DNA of 60,000 nucleotides from positions 502,202-562,201 of the forward strand of contig MNCI01003767.1 in NCBI GenBank assembly GCA_015680685.1, given 5' to 3'. The notes below the pieces were generated by a model that made no database searches, had not been told where the DNA came from, and saw only the letters and a program-made list of their open reading frames with translations. The stretch comes from Gnetum montanum (Eukaryota; Streptophyta; Gnetopsida; Gnetales; Gnetaceae). The position numbers and the translations under genes are program-made. Shown piece after piece: positions 36,171 through 47,790 of this stretch (position 1 is the stretch's first letter; every line of letters begins with the position of its first letter).

Positions 36171-37119
36171 TATCTCATTCTATACTATACAATTATGGTT
36201 ATGTAACATTGTTCATAGACAATTTAAGGCCTCATCTTTATCCAAGCTATCAAATTGGAATTTTCAATTCATTCTAATTGAAGGTAAACATTTGTTATAT
36301 TGGTCTTCCTAATGTGTTTAAGATGTCCAAAAATGTAAGATTTAAATTTTACTTAAAATCAAGCTATGTTCTTGTTTTATGCAAATTATACTTTTAGAAA
36401 AAACCCAAGTGCATGTTTTTGTGTTCATACAAGTATAGCTCTTATGGAATGTTGTGTAAGAAGAAACCATTCATATTTACTAAGGATATATGTTAATTGC
36501 ATGTAACCCTCCCATCTTATAAATACTTATTGCCATGGGAAAGAAAGTGAGTAGGTGTAAAAGTTCAAAGAAAGGGGAAGAAGAGATATTTTGATAATTG
36601 AAGACTACAAAAATCCTCTAAGAAACTTATTTAATTTTATAATCTTGATGTTGCCCTCTTTTGTTAAGGATTTTGTGCTTTCATTTTCTGAGCTAAATTT
36701 TTACAATCATTTTATTAAGATGTATTGTTCAAAAAAGTTAAAGATAACAAGCTTATAAAAAGGCTTCTCGAAAGCCATAAAAAAATTTAAAAACAAAACA
36801 TATTAGCTTTATTTGTAAGATTCTTAATTTCAAAGCTCCATGGGCAATGTTGAGTTATAAAGTTTTTGGGTTTCAACACCCTTCTGAAATGTAAAAATAA
36901 AAATAAAAGAAGATTGGAAAAAACAATTAAATATAAAAGTCAAAAATTACAGATAAAGATTAATACAGTTTGATCGAGTTCATGCAAATCAATCTTTCAA
37001 ACTTTTCTTGAAACATAGTAACATTTAAAACCCATTATTTCCAGACTAAATTCAAATTTTAACATCACATTCTTATTACCAACTGCATAAACATGTCAAT
37101 GTCACCCTATCAACAAAAG
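36171..37119. other. Intergenic region 3' of the PAS/LOV gene
   Basis: About 950 bp of AT-rich sequence. No coding or RNA gene seen. Contains oligo-A rich stretches (36775-36800, 36890-36925). Confidence 0.45.
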
Positions 37120-37120
37120 T

Positions 37121-37126
37121 TTTATT
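37121..37126 (-). terminator. Candidate polyadenylation signal AATAAA
   Basis: The minus strand reads AATAAA about 146 bases downstream of the PAS/LOV stop codon, in AT-rich 3' sequence. Position and sequence are typical, but no transcript evidence is available. Confidence 0.45.
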
Positions 37127-37271
37127 AATATCCAGAACGGATACATCGGTTAATCCATTCCTTGCAATGGCTTTGCTTTTGAATTCCAGTGAAAAGAAAT
37201 AAAAAACACTTGTGGAATTAGAGCTTAATTCCTTCGTGTTTTTGTTATTTGGAAGAAATCTCTGGCAAAAT

Positions 37272-40200
37272 CTATCTGGCAAAGCTACGGACGGCAATTC
37301 GAATTGCACCAATTGCACTAAGTTGCTTAATGTGAGGACTTGTCGTCAGATTTTCTGAGCATTCTTCATCTGTTGTATCAGGTAATTCCATCTGAACACC
37401 GGCATGGAACGCTATCTGCATGATTCACAAGTAAATCTTAGAAACGCATCAATCATTGCGTAATGTTTACACGTGTGTGTTTTGCTTTTTGAACAAATGT
37501 TACTGTATCTTTTCAATTTTCCAAGTGCCTGCGCTTGTTTTATCATCGAAGAAAACCTAAATGTCAGTTAAATCTTTGATTTTCGATTCAAAAATAATTC
37601 GCGAATACCTAAATTTAAAACTCATTTATTCTATGAACTTGAGATTGGCTTCTTGTTATTAATAGATTGCATGTCTGACACCAGGCTTAACCTATACATT
37701 TTACTTTTTGAGACTAGTTCGGTATTAATTTGTGACAGATGATAAATCATCCTGACGTAATAAATTTGAAACAAAAAACATCACGTGGATGCGTTAATCA
37801 CAAATGAATGTAAAAATTTAAATTGACTGAGAACTAAGAACATCCATGTAAATAATTTATATACTAAAGTACATAAATTGCAAGGATACCTTTCCAGATG
37901 AATCTCGAATGGGTGCTATGTGAAGAAGATTCCAAAATGGGCTTCCATCTTTTCTGCAGAAGTGTGAAAATACAAGTAGATAAGGCATTTCCGGAAGAAT
38001 TCATAAATTGCATTAGCTCAGAAAACTATTGGAATCAATTTTTTATTTTTCGAATTTATATCAAAATTGAACTCGGGGAAATTTGACCGAACCTGTAGTT
38101 CAGAATCCGCAAAGTACAACACTTCTCTGCTTCTATGCTTTTCTTGACCTACATTGCAGTAGTGCATTATCTGTGAGTAATACTCCAAATTTCAAGGACA
38201 AACTAATATCATAACTAGAATCAAACTATATTCTTCATTAAATACAAACTCACCTGGAGAGTGGATGATCTATCTCTTTCAAATCCTTGCAAAAACCTAC
38301 AGTTATGCCCTATGATTTCCTCTTTAGAGTAGCCTGCATAAGCAACGCAGTTTTGTAGATTTTTTGCACTTTTAGCAATACAATTTTTGTAAACTGTCTT
38401 GTACGTATTCAATTGCTTTTTATTCCATGCCAAAACCCATTTTATATTATTAGGGACAAAAAGAATACTACTAAACCAGAACGTCACGAAATATAAAGTG
38501 CATATATTAAATGTGCTACACAGTTGTACGAATTCAATATGCAAGTATCTAGTAGAAAACAATTAGATTTTAACTTGAAAATTTGTCACCTGCTAAACAT
38601 ATTAAGGCTCAAGTTACAAATCCATTAATGATAGAATTACAAGTCTTTTCAACTTCGGGTTGATTTCAATAGTCTAACAGATCTATAACACCTTTGGTTG
38701 GTGCAAATCTGTTTACTTCATCCTGAATGCAAAAGTATAAAGAAATGCAAAATGAAGGTTGTCTTAATTATGCTCTAAAGGATAGAGCTTATATCGCACC
38801 AGGTATTTGGCTGACAATCACTGAAATAAAAAAATCCTGAAAACAAAGAGGCATAAAATGTTTTGTACTCTATCCTTCCCTTGAAGACAGAAGGGCTTTT
38901 GGAAGACCATATAGGTACAATGATTTTTCACAATGCAAGACTTCATAGCTGCCAAGGAGAGTACCAGGTTAAACTCCTAAAATGTTTAAATATCAGAAGA
39001 ATACAAGCTAAACAAAAAGTAATTTTCTAGTCCTGTACTTTTTAATTATCTTTTAATAATTCACATATATTTTCTTCTGTCCAAGGGTCTCTGAACGTAA
39101 TAAAAAACATTTCAGTTTCACATACAAGTCCACATTTCTAGTGTCAATTATCGCACAAATAATTATTCCATACTTTTTAAATTGTTGTGGAACAAGTAAT
39201 CCTATACTTCTTAGAAATGTCTCATTCTATATATAAACAATGTTTAATGTAAATAGTTAAAAGCTCTCACTTTGAGTTAAGGCTTATAATTATTAGTGTC
39301 CAGAATGTTCTGAAGATGAAATAATTATTTTTGTGATAATGTTCTAATGTTAGAAGGCTGAGAATGCACCTACTAGAAGATGTTGCTTGATTAAAGTTAA
39401 CCTAGACATACTTGGTTTGCAAGCATAAAGAAGGATGCCCAGGATTTGGGTGCTAATGGTTATTTACTCTTAATAAAAATGGATGGCTGAAAAGAATTCA
39501 TATAGCTAATCCCATGTAGTTGGGATAAGAATAGAATGGTGATGATGATGATGTTTCAAAGTTAAAAATTGCATAGTAGAATGTTCCAAGCTTTGTTCCT
39601 TTATGAGTATATAAAGTGATGGAGGATGAAGTGTTTGGTGATTGCATTGAGCAGGGTTGCATTGTGTTGTGGCCTGTATTGGCTTCTCGTCATGTACATG
39701 CGTGAAATCTCTTAAACCTGGTTGGAGAAATTAAAAGAGTTATTTTCTTTATCTACTCACTTCTTGTTTGCACTGGCTGGTATATTTCCGAGAGGCCTTT
39801 GGTGGCAAAGCAATGAAGATTCAAGATTGTTCAAAAAGTTATTATGTTTGTACCATACATACATTGCATGTTGTTTTTTAAAGATTTCAAATCATACCTG
39901 ATTCATCATCAATTGACATTTCAATAATTAGAAAGAAAGAGTAAATAATAGCCAAGTGTACAACTAGTTTGAGTTACAGTGTCTAACATCTAATTTGACA
40001 ATAAAAATTAAAAAAGAAAACAAAGAACTTTAACCCAAGTGAAGAATAGCTAATAAATGACCATGTCCGTATTACAAAGACCCCCCAAAAAATCCCTTTG
40101 TTTTGTTTGTTTCTGCTTGTATGCATAGGTGGCTCCACCAGGATGTGTCAAGAATTCCTGTGGCGGTCCACCACCAGCATGGAGAAGTCCTGCAACAAAA

Positions 40201-43200
40201 GAGCAAGTGGCATGGTCGGATGTGATCCAATATTCAAAAAATCATCCACAAAAGGTAGTAATAAATGTCACAAAAGCATGATTTAAGGCAGTGATTCAAT
40301 GAACAAGCGAGCTTCTTGTGAGAGCGGAACTGATTTTCATTAAAAAATGCAGAGAAGTGAGGCTATGGATTACCAAATAAACATATATGAAACTAGCTCA
40401 GAAGGAAAGTGCCAAGTAGAAGGAGCCGATGTTGTCTTATACTCCACGGAAATTTCTCATTTTAGTTAGAGCTAATAATTATTAGTGTAGAATGTTCCAA
40501 ATACAATTTTCATGTTGGGATGGTTTTTCCCCAGCAATCTCTTGTTCCCCAAGATATGTTGATCCTCATTTGAAAGCCAGTTCATATTTTCAGTTAAGTT
40601 CATTTTAACAAAAAATTAGCTCTCCACAGCTTTCAAAAATCAACAATAAGAGTTGGAAGTAAAAAAGAGAAAATATGAAGTCACACGCGAGGCAAGACCT
40701 GGTTGCACAGGCAATGTCTTCTCAATCAAAAGCCTCATAGAGAAGCAAACGGTGCTTTTCTTTCTAGCTAACTGAGAAGCTTCTGCAAGTTAGAATTAGC
40801 AATTATCAAAAGCCTCTTGCTCCATTATTCCTAGTTATTTCAATCTGATGTGGATTATCAAGGGATCTTGAAAATGACATATGATATAACGAGATAGAAT
40901 TAGCAATTATCACAGAAAAGGAAATCTAGAAATAATAGGTATCTGAACATGAAGAGAAAGTTACATGAGATGGTTTGGTCCTGTCTTCTATAGACCAGGA
41001 ACGCACTTGTCACGATAGGTTGCTTCCTTAATATTTAAGGAAAGCAGCAAAAAGGAAAAACAATATAAGACTAAAGAATAATCGAAGAATTGAAGTTGTG
41101 CATTCCTATAAATATTTGGGCTTATAGTATACTCAAAAAACATATGTGGAATTAATATATTTTTCAAAGAGTGGTAGATAGAACAAAGGCATTATATACA
41201 TTCAAACAACAGTGTCAGAGTCAAGGCAATTATTCATGTACTCTCAGAAAAACGATACTCCAAACTATGGTTCAACCTACTCTTCTATATGTATGTACAG
41301 TGTGGGGACTTGGACTATTAAACCAAGGTTGCCAGAAAGTTGAAATTGTCCAGAAAGATTTCCTGTTAGCTAAATTCTCCATAAAAACTTACACCATATG
41401 AAATCATGTTGCTTGATGCAAACATGCTACCTATAAAGGTTGAAACAGTATGACAATTTCCAGCATATTATACCATACTGAAACTTGGCTACCATGTGAA
41501 TTGATGCATGTGACTGACAATAACAATTGGTTTTACCATTGGAAGAAGTGATTGCAAAAATGGGATCTTCCAGGGACAAGCAGAATACCAAATCACCAAT
41601 GAGAGGTGGCTCAATTGATTATCTCATTGTCTGACAAAGATTTGGAAACAGTATGAGAATTTCCAGCATACTTTATTAAGATTTTATACCGTACTGAAAC
41701 TTGGCTACCATGTGAATTGATGCACATGACTAACAATAACAACTGGTTTTACCATTGGAAGAAGTGATTACAAAAATGGGATCTTCCAGGGACAAGCAGA
41801 ATACCAAATCACCAATGAGAGGTGGCTCAATTGATTATCTCATTGTCTGAAAAAGAGTTGGAAACAGTATGACAATTTCCAGCATACTTTATTAAGATTT
41901 TATACCATGCTGAAACTTGGCTACCATGTGAATTGATGCACATGACTAACAATAACAATTGGTTTTACCATTGGAAGAAGTGATTACAAAAATGGGATCT
42001 TCCAGGGACAAGCAGAATACCAAATCACCAATGAGAGGTGGCTCAATTGATTATCTCATTGTCTGACAAAGATTTGCAAGCAATATGTTGCCAATTTAAG
42101 TCACATTTAAAGCACCTTTATATTCTATATAAATTCTATATGTATTGGCTACCCTAAAGCACAATCCCAAATCCTAAAAAATAATCACATACTAATTTGA
42201 GATCAGATATTGAGACATGTAGCATAATGTGGAATTAAAAATAAATGTTATCTTAATGATATATGAAAAGGTATGCTTTAAGAAAAAGCATAATTATCTC
42301 TTTTCAAGTATTCCTTTTAGGTTAAGAACAATGATAAGTCAGGCAAGGATGACCTCACATCATTTCTGAGTTGAAACTAGCCATTGGACAAATACTCCCT
42401 GAGAGGAACACACTTGCCAACGTTGTCTGCTTGGTATAGGAGAAGATGAATATCCGATCTCTTTATCTTGTTGTACTATTAAGGGACTAAGTTATAAATG
42501 GGAAATTTCCTACTCCAGTATCTGAGTTCTTTCAATTTCCTCTTGTAATGTTAGGTCACTTTCACCAAAAAACATTTACATTACATCATCTATGTACTTT
42601 CCTATCCGACAATTTTCTGTTCCAAAAATAGCAATGTCAAATTTATGTATTGTTAGAATAAATCAAGTAGCAGTAACATTAAAGATAGAGACACTAACCA
42701 AGAGGACTGAATTATTAATTAAACAAAACATTTATGGTGCTAATTCAAACATATCTAAAGTATACAAGAATGAATCCAGATATACCTATGGAAGGATCAA
42801 ATGAATCTTAAGATAGCCTGTTTCATGTGCAAATAAACATATCTATTTATTGTGATGAAAGTTAATAGAATTGGATTGCCTTGTGTTTGCCCCAGTTTGG
42901 CAAGGGTTTGAGAATCACTTTCTTTTCCATTTTTCTTTTCTCACTATGTTTGTTTATGTGTGGTTATGTTTGTGATAGATATTAGCAACTTTTGAGTTGT
43001 AAGATCTAGGTCTGCTCTGCATGTCACGTTGAAGCAAGATGTGGATAATATGGAAACAAGCTGGCAGTTATTAAAAAATAATAATAATAACTTCAATCAC
43101 ATAGAAGGAAAAGTTTATATTATGACAATTAGGTCTACCATTTTGTTTCATGCAAAATCCTAGCTAATAAATAAATAAGGAGAGTAATGTCTTAGATGGT

Positions 43201-45106
43201 TTAGTCATGTTCTAAGAAGACTGAATAATAAACCTCTTTAAAAACATTGCTTCATCAAAGTTTCAGGAAATCTGCCCAGATGAAAACCAAAAAAGACATG
43301 GAAAGAAACAGACAAAGTAGATATGGTAATAGATCAAGCTTTAGCTCTTGATAGAGGTAAATAGTGAAAGAGAACATGTAGCCAGCCCATATTGTTGGGA
43401 GAAGGCTAAGATAATGATGATGATGAATGTCTTTGTATTGTAGAAAAGGAGAATGTTGGGATGAATGTTGCCTGGTGCAATTTTCATGCCAGAGGAAGTC
43501 CAGGAGCAACAGAATATGTAAAAATGAAGTAAAAGTTGTTTGAGATGGCTTGGTCATGCCTACTATAGACCAAAAAATGCACTTGTTAAGAAAAATTTCT
43601 TCTTTAATGTTGAAGAAAAACAGCAAGAACTGGGAGTGTCATAAAAGAACTTGAAAAAACTATCGATATGGCTCTTGGTACACGGATGATGAAAGAGAAA
43701 GGATAAAGCCATCCTTAAGTAGTTCGAACAAGGCTTAGTATGATGATGAAACATTTTGACACACAAAAAATAACCCAGCACAAAATATGATAATCAAGTT
43801 ATCATAAAATCTCAGGTGACTCAGCTGGAAGATATATATAATAATACTATCAACAAAATCCTGGTGACCAGCTAGATGGAAACTTCCGATGCAGCAAAAA
43901 TAAACACAGTATACAAAAGAAATGACCAAATAATGAAAAGCAAACCTGTCAACTGTAAAAACATATTGCTTGCATACACAATAGGCATATCGGGTAACAA
44001 GGGGTCTGTTCTGGAAAAATGGCAAACAATAAAAAAAACAAACATTAGAAAAAACAACAGCAATAGAATTATTCAAGATCTAAAAATGTCAGAAAGAGCA
44101 AATGACTTACAGCACAAAGCTCTGCTGGATATTGCTCAATGCAAGGACCAGTGAGGAAGGTATTGGCACAATTCTGACTGTAGTATTAATACAATTCTTC
44201 TCTGAAACAAAAGTTTCCTTGAGCTGGCTAAATTTTGCAAGTTCAGACAAAATGGAGTTTACAGCGTCGGTTGCTCTCCTCTTATGTGTGTCTTTAGGCT
44301 TGCAGGTCTCATGTTCTGTGTCTGCAAATTTTCATTAAACCACATCATTTCCTAGGGGTCTTTCGGCAGAACTGCATATTCAACTTTTAATTTACTCAGG
44401 TCATTAAGCAAATAGCATTGAATGATCATGATTACTGACCGCTACCATTATCTGTAACTGGGCTGTACAAGCCTGTTCGGGCCAATTCAACCGAGACATT
44501 AGCAAGAAGCTGCCGTCTACAAGAACCAAAATTGATAACGCTGTTGATAACTCCATTTGAAGTGTGACAGCTGGAAACTATATCACCGTCACGACATGTT
44601 GGACAGGTTACCATACTTGGAGCAATTAAACTTCTGGACATGGAATCTTGATGAATTTTTGATATGGGAATCTGCACCCCTATAAAGTGGATAAGTCTGC
44701 CATCCCTTTTCGAAAACACAGGAGCTATGTGCAAATAGCACCAAAATGCTTCCCCATTTTTCCTGTGATTCAAAATGCAAACTTGGCAGGAGGATTCTTG
44801 TCTAATGGCTTCCCTGATTTCCAAAACAGTTCTCCTCTCAGTTCTAGGTCCCTGCAGAAACCTTGCATTTCTACCGACAACCTCCTCTGACGAATAATCA
44901 GTCATCTTGAGGAACCCATCACTTGCGTAAACAATAGGATGGTCTGGCAAGCATGGATCGGTTATTATAAAATTATAGCAATGCATCTCTGCAAGAGCTT
45001 CTCTGACTTCCTCCGAGTAAGGGTTGTTCAGGGACTGCTCTATCATCATCTGCTGTCTACCTACATCATTACTGCTCCTGTTTTTAGTCGGATTTTCCAT
45101 ACCCAT
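37272..45106 (-). CDS. PLP: PAS/LOV protein (PLP, twin-LOV type blue-light receptor)
   Basis: Seven exons on the minus strand: 44440-45106, 44111-44321, 43946-44010, 38254-38333, 38093-38148, 37890-37953, 37272-37415. All junctions are GT/AG, phases agree, and the sum is 1287 bp = 428 residues plus TAG. Domains: first PAS at about residues 45-150 (TDPCLPDHPIVYAS, GRNARFLQG, FWCYLHIAPVF), with Ala81 in place of the photoactive Cys. A charged linker follows. The second LOV domain starts at about 285 (SFVLTDPLLPDMPIVYAS) and has GHNCRFLQG with Cys326, [21 protein letters not shown], and the C-terminal family phrase IGAIRIAVRS. In plants this family binds flavin, senses blue light and is reported to bind VTC2-type GDP-L-galactose phosphorylase of ascorbate synthesis. 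Start chosen at MGMENPTKN by family length (about 400); the frame stays open upstream to Met at 45365-45367. Intron 3 is 5.6 kb; the others are 100-474 bp. Confidence 0.93.
39440..39560 (+). mobile_element. LINE 3' tail
   Basis: ggatggctgaaaagaattcatatagc, then ctaatcccatgtagttggga and a (GAT)n run. This matches the usual end of plant LINEs (WRxRIHxADPxxLG followed by a short simple repeat). Confidence 0.6.
40930..41441 (+). mobile_element. LINE RT fragment upstream of the tandem triplication
   Basis: Open stretch at 41171-41401 reads VDRTKALYTFKQQCQ, LRKTILQTMVQPTLLYVCTVWG and VEIVQKDFLLAKF, which resembles the C-terminal part of plant LINE RT (LLYGxxVWG phrase). A shorter piece with the word gagatggtttggtc (R-W-F-G type) precedes it at about 40965. 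Truncated and non-functional. Confidence 0.6.
41442..42075 (+). repeat. Threefold tandem repeat of about 203-216 bp
   Basis: Units start at 41442, 41645 and 41861 with gaaacagtatga and end with tctcattgtctga(c/a)aaaga. Units 2 and 3 are almost identical; unit 1 lacks about 15 bp (ctttattaagatttt). The repeat continues the LINE reading frame (LKLGYHVN phrase), so a LINE segment was amplified in place inside the intron. Confidence 0.88.
42076..43179. other. Intron 3 sequence without recognisable features
   Basis: AT-rich. The 70-codon open stretch at 42592-42804 has no similarity that I recognise. Nothing else supported. Confidence 0.4.
43180..43440 (+). mobile_element. LINE 3' fragment, second copy
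   Basis: cttagatggtttagtcatgtt (R-W-F-S-H-V), LNNKPL and KPKKTWKETDKVDM, then agccagcccatattgttggga and (GAT)n. Same layout as 35860-36140, so the two belong to one LINE family. Confidence 0.65.
43470..43760 (+). mobile_element. LINE 3' fragment, third copy
   Basis: gagatggcttggtcatgcc (R-W-L-G-H-A), followed by an Asn/Lys-rich stretch and a gatgatga tail near 43740. Tandem neighbour of the preceding LINE fragment, same orientation. Confidence 0.5.
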
Positions 45107-45900
45107 ATCTGTCTGCAACCCACAAATAGTGTATTTGCTTTCCAGCTGACAGTTCCGTGTTGGCAATCCCCGCAGGACTTCAGAAACAGGAAAGAACCAG
45201 CCGTACCAGAAGGCGCCTCTGTTTCTGGGACAGAGGGAAGCTTTTAAAAATATCCGCCAGTTTGCAGATTCGAAAAGTCCTGAGAAAATGGCAGATATCA
45301 GCAACAGAAAGGTCAAGACCCTCCTCCACCGATGATTGATTCTTGCAGCACTCCAATCTAGCTGCACTGTTGCTGGACGGCATCCCGCCCGTTTGCCCTA
45401 GACATAAGCCATAATATTTATGTACCATGTAGAACACCAATTTCAATTTCCTCCTCCTCTCGATCATCCAACGCCACCCAAAATGCCTTGGACAAGTATT
45501 GTTCTTACCCTTAAACTCCTGCTGCTGCTGCTGCAAACAATCGCTACCTCTGCTACTGCTTCTGCATATAGCTCTACCAGAGTGGATATCATACGCGCTG
45601 CCCAGACGCATGAACTTTTCAACTGATCACCAACAGTATAAAAAACTGCTGGCCATGAATCCAAAAATCTGTGAACCAGATAATCTGGGATCGGCTGTAA
45701 GTGGATTAGCAAATTAGGTCAAAAATCCAGTGTCAGATGGAGAGTGTAAGAGAACCTGTGGATCGTTTAATTTCTGTTCCAGAAGGTCTGCTCCACTTGA
45801 AAAATAAAACAAAGCGGCCAAAAGATCCAGAACAAGACACGGGTCCTAATAAAAAAAACGTGAAATACCCACTATATACAACAGTGTTAGCCATTGGATA
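45107..45900 (-). promoter_or_regulatory. 5' leader and promoter region of the PAS/LOV gene
   Basis: No stop interrupts the gene's frame from 45107 up to the Met codon at 45365-45367, and that extension includes a hydrophobic run VLTFLLLISAIFSGLF. Other upstream open frames (for example 45180-45611, 143 codons) overlap it. A (CTG)5 run lies at 45519-45533. A TATATA word at 45874-45879 (minus) could be the TATA box of a leader several hundred bases long. Promoter call tentative. Confidence 0.35.
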
Positions 45901-47520
45901 TAATGCTTTGTGGCGAAGTTGTTACGTGGAGGAGCAAGCAAGAATCTTGATGTGACTCAGCGATGAGTCCGATTGCTCATGTTCCTTTCCTTACTTGCCA
46001 CTGCTGTGGCCCACCCACTTCAAACAAAACAGTTGACACCCGACAGCGGCCGCCACACTCTTCTGCTGATGAAGCAAACCAAACAGGAACGGCATGGCAT
46101 GGCATGGAATTACTGGTGATGAAGATATATAATCTACAATTTTGCAATATTCAGGCCAGGCCCCCAGTTCGGTTGGGTTCCTGGTATTTCTCAATTCCAT
46201 GGGTAATTTGAGTTGGTTTCCATTATTTAAGTTGCTATGGCTTGGCCTGCGAGGAGGATATGTGGATAAGTTTCCATTATATCCAGTGGCAGCATTGCAC
46301 CTAATTCTAGGGCATCCTGTCAAAACAAGAGCCACATGCATCAACGGCCAATAAGGCGTACGTGTACAGTAACCATGAACTTGAAAGCTCGGCGTTGGGA
46401 ATATCTACTTTGGCTTTGCTGGATGGGTGGATGGTGGGGTTTCATGGATGGGTGGATACCGCCTGCCTGCCTAGAGTGGAGTCCAGATCCACCCTTTTGT
46501 TTGGGCCAATCATCATCGCTTAAAGGTTTATATCGGAGTGATCTGCCTCTGCCTGGTGGCTGTATCTTCTTCCTTTATTTTTCTCAATTCCTGTACCACA
46601 TGTCCTCCACCCTTTGCCTTGGTATTTTTTAACCTCGATTGGACTAAACAATTGGTTAAAAATGTTCATGCCATCGAAAATAAAATAAAATACTGTTATT
46701 CTCAACCTCTTTTCGTTGCCTGCTAAAAATATAGCTTTCCCCCGATCCGTCTGGTTCGTATTTTACCTGGCAAGTCCAACAATAGCTACCATACGCAATC
46801 ACAAACAAGACAGAGAGTGTTATCATTGGCATATGCATGGTTGATGCATAAAACGTTTTTATTTTTTTCTTACCTCAAGGGTTGTGCCACATTTCCTTCC
46901 ACCGTTTGCCTTGTTTACTTTTCTTTAAAAGTGGGGAATCTCTTGAAAATGGTTACGAGGCCAAAAAGAATGTTTTTTGCAATTAGACTTTTCAGAACAG
47001 AACAGATTAGACAACAGAACAAGATTACACAACAGAATTTTTGAAAGGAAATTAAGGTATTTCTCTTGCTCTTGAATCCAGTCAAAATTATATTCAAAAT
47101 TTACATAGAAGGGGCTTAAGTTTTCCCCTTTGGTTACTAGGCTTCCTTGTTTACAATCGAATTTTTCATTGGCCCCTCTTTGTTGATGTTTAGAGAATTG
47201 ACCCAAAAGACATCAACAAATAATGCAAAACACTGTTGTAGGTTCATCAACAATGCTTTTCTCTCTATGCTTGATTCTGTAGATGTCAAACCACGCAAAG
47301 GAGTACTCACGATGATGATGAAGGTTAAAAAGAGGAATGTTGAGGATTAAGAGTGAAATATTTCAGCTAAATTGTTGTTCATAGACTAGATGAACAAGCT
47401 AACAAAGAATTCCAAATGTGTTGACATTATTGTTTTGGCTTAGTGATATGCTCATTGGTTGATAATTGATTTGTGCTTGGTTTACTAATTATTGACAATG
47501 TTTGGAGAAACTAGTATTTT
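45901..47520. other. Intergenic region upstream of the PAS/LOV gene
   Basis: Less AT-rich near 45960-46600 than the rest of the window, with a NotI-type gcggccgc (46045-46052), a ggcat repeat (46091-46107) and repeated ggatgggtggat (46427-46475). I found no gene with recognisable similarity. Small open frames on both strands (for example 45991-46344 minus) overlap one another and look fortuitous. Confidence 0.45.
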
Positions 47521-47526
47521 GTCATG

Positions 47527-47790
47527 GGCTACTTTGGCCACTTAACTCCTTTTTTTTTTCTTTTTTGAGCCATTGGTTAACTATACTTTAGGCTACTTTG
47601 GCCTCTCGACTTTCTTGGCTTTCCTCCCCTTCTTTTTTTTTCTTTTTTGAGCCATTGGTTAACTATACTTTAGGCTACTTTGGCCTCTTGACTTTCTTGG
47701 CTTTCCTCCCCTTCTTTTTTGGGCCATTACTTATCTATACTTTAGGCTACTGTGGCCTCTTGGCTTTCTTAGCTTTCCTCCCCCCACTCC
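47527..47790 (+). repeat. Minisatellite, four units of 64-82 bp
   Basis: Units begin ggctact(t/g)tggcc at 47527, 47591, 47673 and 47745, each with a T-rich middle and gccattggttaactatac or a variant. Length differences come mainly from the T tract and from cgactttcttggctttcctcc. Confidence 0.85.

Larger units (their letters stand above)
38334..43945 (-). other. Intron 3 of the PAS/LOV gene, filled with LINE debris
   Basis: 5612 bp, donor GTTTGC (weak) and acceptor TTATGCAG. It separates the exon ending ...LQLTG from the exon starting GYSKEEIIG, so it splits the second LOV domain just before its photoactive Cys helix. Contains at least four LINE-derived pieces and a tandem triplication, all readable on the plus strand, i.e. 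antisense to the gene. Confidence 0.88.

Noticed and set aside
38101-38170. Exon 5 reading IMHYCNVGQEKH from the upstream acceptor as the main form
   Set aside because: That frame does not resemble the LOV family, whereas the acceptor at 38148 gives the expected RILNYR and correct phases; kept only as a possible alternative splice form.
43735-44076. Two overlapping Phe-rich minus-strand frames near 43.9 kb
   Set aside because: They contain the 65-bp exon 3 of the PAS/LOV gene plus flanking intron; only the exon part (43946-44010) is supported.
45180-45611. 143-codon open frame on the minus strand upstream of the PAS/LOV start
   Set aside because: No recognisable domain, overlaps the extended exon 1 frame, and includes the CTG run; better explained as 5' leader sequence.
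45991-46344. 117-codon minus-strand open frame
   Set aside because: Overlapped by equally long frames on the other strand; no motif, no neighbouring promoter or splice logic; probably chance in a less AT-rich stretch.
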